NCBI GenBank assembly: GCA_031367345.1
Contig: JANLPR010000117.1
Coordinates: forward strand, 1-64,000
Direction of reading: 5' to 3'
Length of the DNA: 64,000 bases
DNA from: JADKIH01 sp031367345
GTDB lineage: Bacteria; Bacteroidota; Bacteroidia; AKYH767-A; 2013-40CM-41-45
The notes beneath the pieces were generated by a model that ran no database searches, was not told where the DNA came from, and worked only from the letters and a program-made list of their open reading frames with translations. Below are positions 1 through 6,341 of this stretch, piece after piece; position 1 is the stretch's first letter; every line of letters begins with the position of its first letter. Position numbers and translations under genes: made by a program.

Positions 1-91
1 AAGCGACGTCGTCAATACGAGTATTAACGCCATCGCTTTTTATTAAAACCGAAATAGTTTGAAGCAGCATGCACAAGACTCAATACAACAA

Positions 92-184
92 CGACTAACA
101 GGCAAATTCAAGAAATGCAAACAAACAGTTTCTTTCATAGATAAGATTCAGCGTGCACTTCATGAATTTGCCTTCCGTTAGGCG
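92..184 (+). other. attC-like integron recombination site 1
   Basis: The sequence folds into an attC-type hairpin. The left R box at 92-99 (CGACTAAC) pairs, with one mismatch, with the right box GTTAGGCG at 177-184. Just inside, GGCAAATTCA (101-110) is perfectly complementary to TGAATTTGCC (163-172). The spacers are 1 nt on the left and TTCC on the right, and the middle is variable. The right box fits GTTRRRY, the cut site of integron integrases. A second site of the same design lies at 766-861. The site would end a cassette whose gene lies to the left of the window. No integrase gene is present here. Confidence 0.72.
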
Positions 185-855
185 TCATGCTATTAATCGC
201 GAACGAAAAACTGAACACGAAAATTAAGTTTAAACAATTTAAATATTTTAGCCCTAAAAAATAATGAACAAATTTCTCATCAATATATTTTGGCTTTTAC
301 TAATAACATTTATTGTGCAAAGTTGTAAAAAAGAGGAAACTAAAAACACAAGTTGCGCTTATACTGAGGAGGCCCCGCCGCGATATATGTTGGCGCCTGA
401 CTCAGTAAAAACAGATTCAACAATAACCATTTTGGTTTATTATGATAATCAGAAACATTGTCAACATTTCAATTCATTCAGTTCGATTTTTGTTGACAGC
501 ACAGTAACAATTGCATTACAAACCCAAATTGACAGTTGTAATTGCTTTGACGATTTTGATTTGCAAACTCCTATTTTTCATTATAAGGCTCCAAGTTCTC
601 CTGGACATTCAATCATATCAATTCACGTATCTGACACATTGTATTATAGGGACACTATCGTTGTCTATTGACTTCATTATTGACTAGATGGAATTGATCA
701 ATATATTTCAAATTAGATAGCTGCGATTCAATAAACTCTTCAAACTAAGTAAAAAATAGCACGAACGCCTAACATCGCATTGCCAAAACATTATTTTTTG
801 ACTCTTTTTATTTTTATATTTCGGTAAAAAAATAATGCTTCGGCAATGCCTTCCG
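178..855 (+). mobile_element. integron-type gene cassette (one gene plus attC)
   Basis: This is the interval between the predicted cut points (after the G of GTTAGGC and of GTTATGC) of the two attC-like sites. It has the standard cassette plan: about 86 bp of leader, one promoterless-looking gene in the attC orientation (264-671), then the attC hairpin at its 3' end. With no integrase in view it would be a CALIN (attC cluster lacking an integrase) or one edge of a larger array extending to the left. The pair 990-2344 might be a further cassette, but no third attC was found after it. Confidence 0.62.
264..671 (+). CDS. cassette-borne small lipoprotein, function unknown
   Basis: This 135-residue protein has a short hydrophobic signal followed by a lipobox (VQSC, Cys at residue 21) and a KKEE stretch typical of exported Bacteroidota lipoproteins. 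The mature part is rich in Ser/Thr/Asp and aromatic residues, with several Cys including a CNCF pair, and reads like a small beta-sandwich. I recognise no family. It is the only gene between two attC-like sites, so it is most simply read as integron cassette cargo. Many cassette genes are of unknown function. The ATG at 264 is preceded by an AT-rich leader with no clear ribosome-binding site, as is usual in this phylum. Confidence 0.75.
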   Translation: MNKFLINIFWLLLITFIVQSCKKEETKNTSCAYTEEAPPRYMLAPDSVKTDSTITILVYYDNQKHCQHFNSFSSIFVDSTVTIALQTQIDSCNCFDDFDLQTPIFHYKAPSSPGHSIISIHVSDTLYYRDTIVVY

Positions 856-861
856 TTATGC
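766..861 (+). other. attC-like integron recombination site 2
   Basis: The left box CGCCTAAC (766-773) faces the right box GTTATGC (855-861). Inside these, GCATTGCC (777-784) is perfectly complementary to GGCAATGC (842-849). Further in, CATTATTTTTT (789-799) pairs with AAAAAATAATG in the 3' half. The spacers are ATC on the left and CTTCC on the right. The 3' end TTCCGTTATGC is nearly the same as that of site 1 (TTCCGTTAGGC). The long stem and asymmetric spacers fit an attC rather than a terminator. The right box has one departure from GTTRRRY (T in the fifth position). Confidence 0.72.
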
Positions 862-989
862 CTCATTGTAAAAAGACACTGTAACCCGACAGACAACCCG
901 ACAGAAAAAAAAGCGTATTATTGCAAAACAAAACAACAATTAAAACAAACCTAAATTCAAGTAAATAAATAACAATTAAAACAAAAAAA

Positions 990-1469
990 ATGAAACACAA
1001 AAAAGTAAAACTCAGTGTTTTGTTGTTAGGTCTGGGACTAACAGCACAAGCACAACAAGCAACCACCGCCACAGGCGGTAATGCTTCGGGTAGCGGAGGA
1101 ACCGTTGCTTATTCGGTAGGGCAAATTGTTTATACCACCAACACAGGAACCACAGGTTCGGTAGCACAAGGCGTGCAGCAACCCTTCGAAATTTCTGTTG
1201 TATTGGGTATCGATAATCATTCTATTAATTTAGAATTAACCGCTTACCCAAACCCTACTACCAATTTTTTAACACTTAATGTAGGTAACGCTGAACTTTC
1301 TACTTTGAATTTTCAGCTTTACGACATTAGCGGAAAATTAATTGAAAGCCGAAAAATAATAAGCAGTAGCGAAACCATTGCAATGGAAAACTTACCTACT
1401 GCCACCTATTTTTTAAAAGTAACCAACAATAACAACGAAGTAAAAACATTTAAAATCATTAAAAACTAA
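990..1469 (+). CDS. short secreted protein with T9SS type A sorting domain
   Basis: This 159-residue protein has a signal peptide (residues 1-22, ending AQAQ). A Gly/Thr/Ser-rich segment follows (about 23-70, with AYSVGQIVYTT), common at the start of many secreted Bacteroidota proteins. The rest is a Por_secretion-tail sorting domain (about 80-159) with the usual YPNPTTNFLTL start, LYDISGKL middle and YFLKV end. Almost nothing is present besides export and sorting signals, so it has no evident catalytic function. The next gene starts 5 bp after its stop, so the two are probably cotranscribed. The 128 bp before it follow directly on attC-like site 2. Confidence 0.8.
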   Translation: MKHKKVKLSVLLLGLGLTAQAQQATTATGGNASGSGGTVAYSVGQIVYTTNTGTTGSVAQGVQQPFEISVVLGIDNHSINLELTAYPNPTTNFLTLNVGNAELSTLNFQLYDISGKLIESRKIISSSETIAMENLPTATYFLKVTNNNNEVKTFKIIKN

Positions 1470-1474
1470 AAATT

Positions 1475-2344
1475 ATGAAAACAAAAATTTATTCAATCGT
1501 AGCAGGGCTTTTATTAACGGTAAGCGTATTTGCCCAAGCCCCACAAAAAATGAGTTACCAAGCCGTAATTCGCAACATTAGTAATGCATTAATAACATCA
1601 GTTCCGGTTGGTATGCAAATAAGTATTTTGCAAGGTTCTTCAACAGGCACAGCCGTTTATGTAGAAACACAAACAGTAAGCACCAACGCCAATGGTTTAG
1701 TAAGTTTAGAAATTGGAACAGGTACAATTGTTACAGGTACTTTTGCAGGCATTAATTGGGCAACTGGACCTTATTTTATAAAAACAGAAACCGACCCAAC
1801 AGGCGGCACCGCTTACACCATAGCAGGTACAAACGAATTAATGAGTGTTCCTTATGCTTTGTTTAGTGCTAACGCAGGAGTAGGCGGTTTTACACACTAC
1901 CTTGGCGAAGCCTTTGGCGGTGGTAGAATATTTTACCTATACAAAGGCAGCGATGGTTTAGAACATGGCTTAATTGTAGCACTTACCGAAAGCACAGCCC
2001 AATGGCAAACAACAGGTACATTAGTAAATGCAAACCGTAGCGAAGACGGAGCTTACAATACAGCATTAATGACAGGTAGCCCAGCGGCTACATACATTGC
2101 AGGATTAGGAGCAGGTTGGTATCTACCAAGTATTGACGAACTTAATAAACTTTGGGATAATCGATACGATGTCCAAAAAGGCTTACGTACAGGTGGCAAC
2201 ACGCTACTTTCAAATACAGCTACCTATTGGAGCAGTACCGAGTATGACGCCCCCATTGCGTACTCCTTCTACTTCTTCTTTGGTTACGCCTACTACAATA
2301 GTAAGACAAATACGTACACCGTGCGTGGAGTAAGGGCTTTTTAA
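1475..2344 (+). CDS. secreted DUF1566-type (C-type-lectin-like) protein
   Basis: This 289-residue protein has a signal peptide (1-20). A domain starting MSYQAVIRN (about 26-135) follows; it is common in Bacteroidota secreted proteins and resembles a tail-fibre-like beta module. The C-terminal part (about 140-289) has the hallmarks of DUF1566: WYLPSIDELNKLW, YWSSTEYD and the closing VRGVRAF. That fold is related to C-type lectins and usually serves in binding. No sorting domain is visible, so its anchoring is unclear; the partner gene just upstream carries one. A rho-independent terminator follows at 2374-2401. Confidence 0.8.
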   Translation: MKTKIYSIVAGLLLTVSVFAQAPQKMSYQAVIRNISNALITSVPVGMQISILQGSSTGTAVYVETQTVSTNANGLVSLEIGTGTIVTGTFAGINWATGPYFIKTETDPTGGTAYTIAGTNELMSVPYALFSANAGVGGFTHYLGEAFGGGRIFYLYKGSDGLEHGLIVALTESTAQWQTTGTLVNANRSEDGAYNTALMTGSPAATYIAGLGAGWYLPSIDELNKLWDNRYDVQKGLRTGGNTLLSNTATYWSSTEYDAPIAYSFYFFFGYAYYNSKTNTYTVRGVRAF

Positions 2345-2373
2345 CAATTTATCTATTTAACTATTTAAATATT

Positions 2374-2401
2374 ACCGCAAAGCGGTCGATTTTTATTTTT
2401 T
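2374..2401 (+). terminator. rho-independent terminator after the secreted pair
   Basis: The stem ACCGC/GCGGT has a 3-nt loop (AAA) and is followed by a T-rich run. It lies 30 bp after the stop at 2344. The rest of 2345-2708 has no gene: it holds repeat copy A (2417-2566) and short hairpins such as CCTTGA/TCAAGG near 2612. Confidence 0.6.
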
Positions 2402-2416
2402 GTAAATGGCATTATA

Positions 2417-2566
2417 TTGAAAATTCTGCCAGTAGCGCCCCCATTTCATCGCAATTTTCAGCCCCCAGCAAGAATCTTCTGAAACAATTGCTAGTATTGG
2501 GCTTAAAGGTTAAATTGTCAGGGGGCTATTTTTTTCGGTCAAATGGGAGCTGAAGGAGTGAGATTT
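2417..2566. repeat. ~150-bp direct repeat, copy A
   Basis: This copy matches 4336-4485 along its whole length in the same orientation, with scattered substitutions (about 85 percent identity by eye). Shared blocks include CAGCAAGAATCT, TTGGGCTTAAAGG, AAATTGTCAGGGGGCTAT and GCTGAAGGAGTGAGATTT. Inside, TTTTCAGCCCCC and GGGAGCTGAA form imperfect inverted arms. The unit has no reading frame. It could be a solo end of an insertion sequence or a MITE; I cannot assign a family. Together with copy B it brackets hipBST. Confidence 0.8.
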
Positions 2567-2708
2567 CCAGGTAACGCAAATGATCTGGTGTCTTAGTTTC
2601 ACCTTGACATTCCGATCAAGGCAACCGCATTCAATTTGGTATACGCTTTTTAGCGTTAACGCATTTGGGCTTCGGTTTGAATTATTGGTAGATTCAGCTT
2701 AAAGAAAA

Positions 2709-3716
2709 TCATTTTGCGATTAAATAATTTCGTTTGGTGCTGTAGGTGAGTAAATACCCCCTTTTATTTTCCTCTTTTAAAAAAGATCGTTTGACCAGTT
2801 CTTCAATGAAAGATTGTTTTTGTAAAAATGGATCTAATAATTTTTCAACTCTATTTTCAGAAATGCCAATTCTCTTTCCAAATTCTATAAAATCGTTTTT
2901 AGAAGGATGATTGTTTTTTTTATATTCTTCACTTTTGAAGCTATCAGCAAATAGTCCCTTATCTAAGGCGAAATCTGTATCATCGACATGCAGTTGAGTA
3001 TTTATTAAGTCATATGCAGGACTGAGCAAATAATCACCTTTGGATGATTCAAGTATTGAAAAGTTTTTCAGGTGCGCGTCACCGTTTGAAAACAAAAAGT
3101 TAAATGCCACCAATGAAAAATATTTTTCTATTTCTACTCTCCAAGCAGGAACATATTCGTGAATCAACATGCCTATTTCTTCATAGCTGTATTCGTATTT
3201 GAAATTTGCTCCGGCATTATCTTTTGTTTTACGTGCTAATGTTGCAAAATCCTCCTTGCCCAACTTCTCACCGTCATCTTTAACATCAAAACGTTTTGTG
3301 ATATATGCGGGAGAACCATTTTTAAAAAATATCATTGCACATTCAGCAGTGCTTAAATTATATACTTGTTTTGCAATTTGCATCGTGAGATGCTCGTTTG
3401 CCGGTACTTGATCGACTTTCTTTAAATCTCTTGGTATTGGTTTTAAAATATAAGTACCCTGTTCACCTTCTTTTGTCAAACGCAGCACATTTTTATCGAG
3501 TAGTAAACTCAGTTTTTCCTGGACGCCTGATATAGATATACGTTTGCGATTTTCTATAAATTGTTCCGCAACTTCTTCATTAAGTTGTGGTGCATCATAA
3601 GACAAGACATGACTTACTTTTTTTCCGTTAAACAAATTTCTTATACAACTTGGACTATACGTTGTAAATCCTTCGGCCAAAGTTCCCGGACAATATTTTA
3701 GTTCATCTGAATTCAT
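2709..3716 (-). CDS. hipT: HipT-like serine/threonine kinase toxin
   Basis: This 335-residue protein corresponds to the catalytic part of HipA without the N-terminal subdomain, which is encoded separately just upstream. Visible motifs are the Gly-rich loop SISGVQEK (61-68), ITKRFD (139-144), the catalytic loop NGDAHLKN (211-218, Asp213) and the metal-binding AYDL (234-237, Asp236). Cys9 and Cys24 near the start may form a metal knuckle. Known HipA/HipT kinases phosphorylate aminoacyl-tRNA synthetases (GltX or TrpS) and stop growth; the target here is not known. The SIS motif in the Gly-rich loop resembles that of HipT. It overlaps hipS by 4 bp (ATGA), indicating translational coupling. Confidence 0.9.
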   Translation of the reverse strand: MNSDELKYCPGTLAEGFTTYSPSCIRNLFNGKKVSHVLSYDAPQLNEEVAEQFIENRKRISISGVQEKLSLLLDKNVLRLTKEGEQGTYILKPIPRDLKKVDQVPANEHLTMQIAKQVYNLSTAECAMIFFKNGSPAYITKRFDVKDDGEKLGKEDFATLARKTKDNAGANFKYEYSYEEIGMLIHEYVPAWRVEIEKYFSLVAFNFLFSNGDAHLKNFSILESSKGDYLLSPAYDLINTQLHVDDTDFALDKGLFADSFKSEEYKKNNHPSKNDFIEFGKRIGISENRVEKLLDPFLQKQSFIEELVKRSFLKEENKRGYLLTYSTKRNYLIAK

Positions 3717-4045
3717 TTCTGTTCTGCAATTCGTTTTACGGTTACTGCTCCTATAGTATCATATTGCGCTGTGGCCATAAGTAAACCAAAATTGTCACCT
3801 TCATCAATTCTCAATTGTGTGCATTGTAATTTTCTATTCACACCTTCACTTAACATGTTGAAGAAAAATGGAAATAAAAAATTGCTGCGGTATTCCTTTT
3901 GAGTTTTTTGAAGCGTTAAGCTGATTGCCGGTTTAGTTGCATCATTAAAATAAAGATCATCATAGCTAAATACATATTGCTGCTGATTTTCTTCTGTCAG
4001 CGTTCCGGCGAAAGTGCCGTTGCGATATACTTCGACTATTCTCAT
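3713..4045 (-). CDS. hipS: HipS-like small subunit (HipA N-terminal domain protein)
   Basis: This 110-residue protein matches the HipA N-terminal subdomain (couple_hipA): it starts RIVEVYRNGTFAGTL, has the YDDLYF strand region and FPFFFNMLSEG, and ends with the helix that packs on the kinase. In one-chain HipA this domain is fused to the kinase; here it is a separate gene, as in the HipBST systems where HipS acts as the antitoxin. The order on the transcript is hipB, hipS, hipT, with 4 bp between hipB and hipS and a 4-bp overlap with hipT. Whether it neutralises the toxin here is inferred from the family. Confidence 0.87.
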   Translation of the reverse strand: MRIVEVYRNGTFAGTLTEENQQQYVFSYDDLYFNDATKPAISLTLQKTQKEYRSNFLFPFFFNMLSEGVNRKLQCTQLRIDEGDNFGLLMATAQYDTIGAVTVKRIAEQK

Positions 4046-4049
4046 TTAT

Positions 4050-4259
4050 TTAAAATTTCTTTTTCACTTCAATGATCAGTTCCATTCCCAAAACTTCTGC
4101 TAATTTGTTCAAGACTTCCAATGAAGGATTTCCTTGTCCCCTTTCCAATTTGTACAAAGTGTTCGTACTCACATTAGCTATTTCAGCCAAGTGTGGTTGA
4201 GTTATATTCAATTCCTTTCTTCTGTTTCTTATACTTTCACCAAGGACTTTCACTAACAT
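4050..4259 (-). CDS. hipB: HipB-like HTH repressor/antitoxin
   Basis: This 69-residue XRE/HTH_3 protein has its helix-turn-helix at about residues 17-38 (TQPHLAEIANVSTNTLYKLE). It ends in the typical LAEVLGMEL helix and a basic IIEVKKKF strand. It is the first gene of hipB-hipS-hipT. In this family HipB binds operators in its own promoter and usually holds the toxin complex. A perfect 8-bp inverted repeat at 4312-4333 and a half-site at 4265-4273 next to its start are the likely operators. Confidence 0.88.
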   Translation of the reverse strand: MLVKVLGESIRNRRKELNITQPHLAEIANVSTNTLYKLERGQGNPSLEVLNKLAEVLGMELIIEVKKKF

Positions 4260-4311
4260 TATAATGTGATTTTACCAGTAAAAGTAATTTATTTTTTGAA
4301 TTAAACGAACA

Positions 4312-4333
4312 AAATCACAGTATAGTGTGATTT
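4312..4333 (-). promoter_or_regulatory. probable HipB operator palindrome
   Basis: The arms AAATCACA and TGTGATTT are perfect reverse complements separated by 6 bp (GTATAG). A half-site TGTGATTTT recurs at 4265-4273, just before the hipB start. A weak minus-strand -7 element (TACTTTTA, 4279-4286) lies between the two, so a repressor bound at both would cover the promoter. Autoregulation by HipB at paired palindromes is known for the family; binding here is inferred. Confidence 0.6.
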
Positions 4334-4335
4334 AA

Positions 4336-4485
4336 TTGGAAATTCTGCCAGCAGATCCCCCCCTTCATTGCCATTTTCAGGCCCAGCAAGAATCTACTGA
4401 AACAATTGCTACCATTGGGCTTAAAGGATAAATTGTCAGGGGGCTATTATTTTTTGGTCAAATGGGGGCTGAAGGAGTGAGATTT
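4336..4485. repeat. ~150-bp direct repeat, copy B
   Basis: This is the second copy of the element at 2417-2566, in the same orientation. It starts 3 bp past the hipB operator and ends just before the decayed rhuM fragment. The two copies enclose 1.77 kb holding exactly the hipB-hipS-hipT module and its control region. Recombination between them would delete the module cleanly. Confidence 0.8.
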
Positions 4486-4489
4486 ACAA

Positions 4490-4774
4490 GAACTTAAAGA
4501 AAAATTGGTGTGTTCCATCTTGGAACATACCACTCAACATGGTGCATTAAAAGGGAAAACGCAAAAGTTAAGAGTAAGTACTATAATCTAGATGCTATAA
4601 TATCGGTTGGATTTAGAGTCAATTCGGCCTGAGCAACTCAATTCAACCAATGGGCTACGCAGCGTTTGAAAGATTATCTGGTAAAAGGGTATGTTGTTAA
4701 TAAAAAAATTCTAAAGGCATCTAACGAACAATAGGGTGATTTGAAGCAAAGTATTAAGTTGTTCGAAGTTTATT
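4490..4774 (+). pseudogene. decayed RhuM-family gene fragment
   Basis: Two reading frames together give a recognisable RhuM core. The first frame reads LVCSILEHTTQHGALKGKT. After a frameshift near 4578 the second reads YYNLDAIISVGFRVNS, then a TGA at 4630-4632 where an Arg codon (CGA) is expected. It continues ATQFNQWATQRLKDYLVKGY to a stop at 4732-4734, and a last helix (DLKQSIKLFE) is still readable to about 4774. The N-terminal third is missing; copy B of the repeat sits where it should be. RhuM-type proteins are common on mobile and defence-rich DNA. With a frameshift, two stops and no start, it is not functional. Confidence 0.8.
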
Positions 4775-4795
4775 GCTAATTTTAAATTTCATTTT

Positions 4796-6181
4796 ATGAA
4801 ATATCTATCAATGAAATCGAATGCAAATCGCGGATTGAATTTTTCATTCCTTTTATACTTATTTCTTGGTTTGAGTTCTGCTAAAGGGCAGCAATTAGAT
4901 TTTGAAAAGTATTATTTCGGTAACCTTGATCTCGAGAATTACGATGTAATTAAAACATCGGACAATGGCTTTCTTATGACAGGAAATACTTTTGGATTTC
5001 TGAACGATTATTTCCTTATGAAAATGAATGAATTTGGAGATACTTTGTGGGTCAAATTTGCTCCAGCTGGCGGTTTTTCTAGTGGTAAAACTATTAAAGA
5101 GCTTTCGAATGGTAACTATGCAGTGTTGTGTACAGAATTTAACGCAAGACTATGGCTTGTGATTTATGATTCAACCGGCAACATACTTTCTTCGAATCGT
5201 TTTACTGGAAACGGAGATTTATATATTACAAATATCAGTGAATCAAATGGCAATCTATTTCTTTTAGGTCAAGATCGCAGTAGTTTAGGAACTTATTTAA
5301 TAAAAACTGATTTGGCTGGAGATAGTATGAATTGCCATATCGATACAACATTTCTCATCTCTAATCATAACAATTCAGTCTGTTTTGACGGTAGAAATTT
5401 TGTAGTCGCAGGTACATCTATTGACTCTTCAGTCACCTATCCTTCTATTGAAAAGTTTGATACAAGTGGTAACGTAGTATGGAAAGTTGATTATCCTCAA
5501 TATTCCGGAAGTACAGGATCTGAGCTAATTCGCTATTCTGATGGGTACGTCTTTAAAGTCGTTACTTTGTCACCTGGTGCTAATATTTTAAGAATTGATT
5601 CAGGCGGTTCAATCATTTGGGACACTCCGATTTCATATCTTAGTTCTTCGGTTTTAAGTCCTGGTAATTCGAGGATACTTGTTATTGAGGATGTTGTTGA
5701 TTTGTATTGGTATGATAGTACGGGTACTTTTATGCAACGCCAAACATTCCCTTTAACCCTGCCTAATGTAAGTGATGAATATGTTGTCAATTCTTTCGTA
5801 GATAACCAACAGATATTTGTTTCCGGCACTGTACAAACATGGCAAACTAGGATTCATTCTTCAGGTTTTCTGGTTCAATTAACTGACACTTCACTTGTTT
5901 CGTCAAATGACCTTCAAAGAAATTATAATAATTATGTGTATCCAACAATGTGCACTTCTGGTGAACAAATATATTTTCATGTCGTAGATAAATTTTCCAA
6001 GCAATCGAAGTACACAATTTATAGCTCTCTTGGAAAAGTAATATCAGAAGGTGTAATTTCAATTTCAGATTCTTATTCTGAACCAACTATAAAAATACCT
6101 GCTTCAATTACTGATGGATTGTATTTCTTAAAAATATTTTTAAATAGTTCAAATTATACATTCCGGCTAATTGTTCAATAA
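4796..6181 (+). CDS. secreted beta-propeller-like protein with T9SS tail
   Basis: This 461-residue protein has an N-terminal signal (hydrophobic core about 18-30, cut near AKGQQ). Repeated blades of the form IKTSDNGFLMTGNT, FDTSGNVVWKVDYP and YDSTGTFMQ are typical of the delta-60/SBBP-like repeats of secreted Bacteroidota propellers. The last ~75 residues form a weak type A sorting domain (YTIYSSLGKVISEG and DGLYFLKIFL). Its YPTMCTSGEQI replaces the usual YPNP motif. It is a likely cell-surface protein of unknown ligand. The next gene encodes a related propeller, so the pair may be a duplication. Start choice is ambiguous between 4796 and the Met codon at 4811. Confidence 0.75.
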   Translation: MKYLSMKSNANRGLNFSFLLYLFLGLSSAKGQQLDFEKYYFGNLDLENYDVIKTSDNGFLMTGNTFGFLNDYFLMKMNEFGDTLWVKFAPAGGFSSGKTIKELSNGNYAVLCTEFNARLWLVIYDSTGNILSSNRFTGNGDLYITNISESNGNLFLLGQDRSSLGTYLIKTDLAGDSMNCHIDTTFLISNHNNSVCFDGRNFVVAGTSIDSSVTYPSIEKFDTSGNVVWKVDYPQYSGSTGSELIRYSDGYVFKVVTLSPGANILRIDSGGSIIWDTPISYLSSSVLSPGNSRILVIEDVVDLYWYDSTGTFMQRQTFPLTLPNVSDEYVVNSFVDNQQIFVSGTVQTWQTRIHSSGFLVQLTDTSLVSSNDLQRNYNNYVYPTMCTSGEQIYFHVVDKFSKQSKYTIYSSLGKVISEGVISISDSYSEPTIKIPASITDGLYFLKIFLNSSNYTFRLIVQ

Positions 6182-6186
6182 CATCC

Positions 6187-6268
6187 AACTGAGGGAATAT
6201 AGCTTGAGTGGATGCAGGTTTGAGTCTTTGTCTGTAATTCCGCTTATCAATCGCCCAACGGGATTTCA
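6187..6268. repeat. intergenic repeat, copy 1
   Basis: This stretch directly after the gene ending at 6181 matches 8194-8278, which follows the next T9SS gene. Shared blocks include TTGAG-GGAT-CAGGTTT, TTTGTC-GTAATTCCGCTTA and CGGG-TTT. Identity is about 70 percent by eye, in the same orientation. It has no reading frame. Confidence 0.55.
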
Positions 6269-6341
6269 AGAAATTATTTGGTTTAGAATAAAGTTTAAAG
6301 CCCAACGTTTAATATATTGCAATTGCTAAATTTAAGATAAT

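Noticed and set aside
863..1220. Minus-strand frames opposite the secreted protein gene at 990
   Set aside because: They lie antisense to a clear gene and have no start or control signals.
1475..2344. Target gene of a diversity-generating retroelement
   Set aside because: No reverse transcriptase, template repeat or variable repeat is visible nearby; kept only as something to test.
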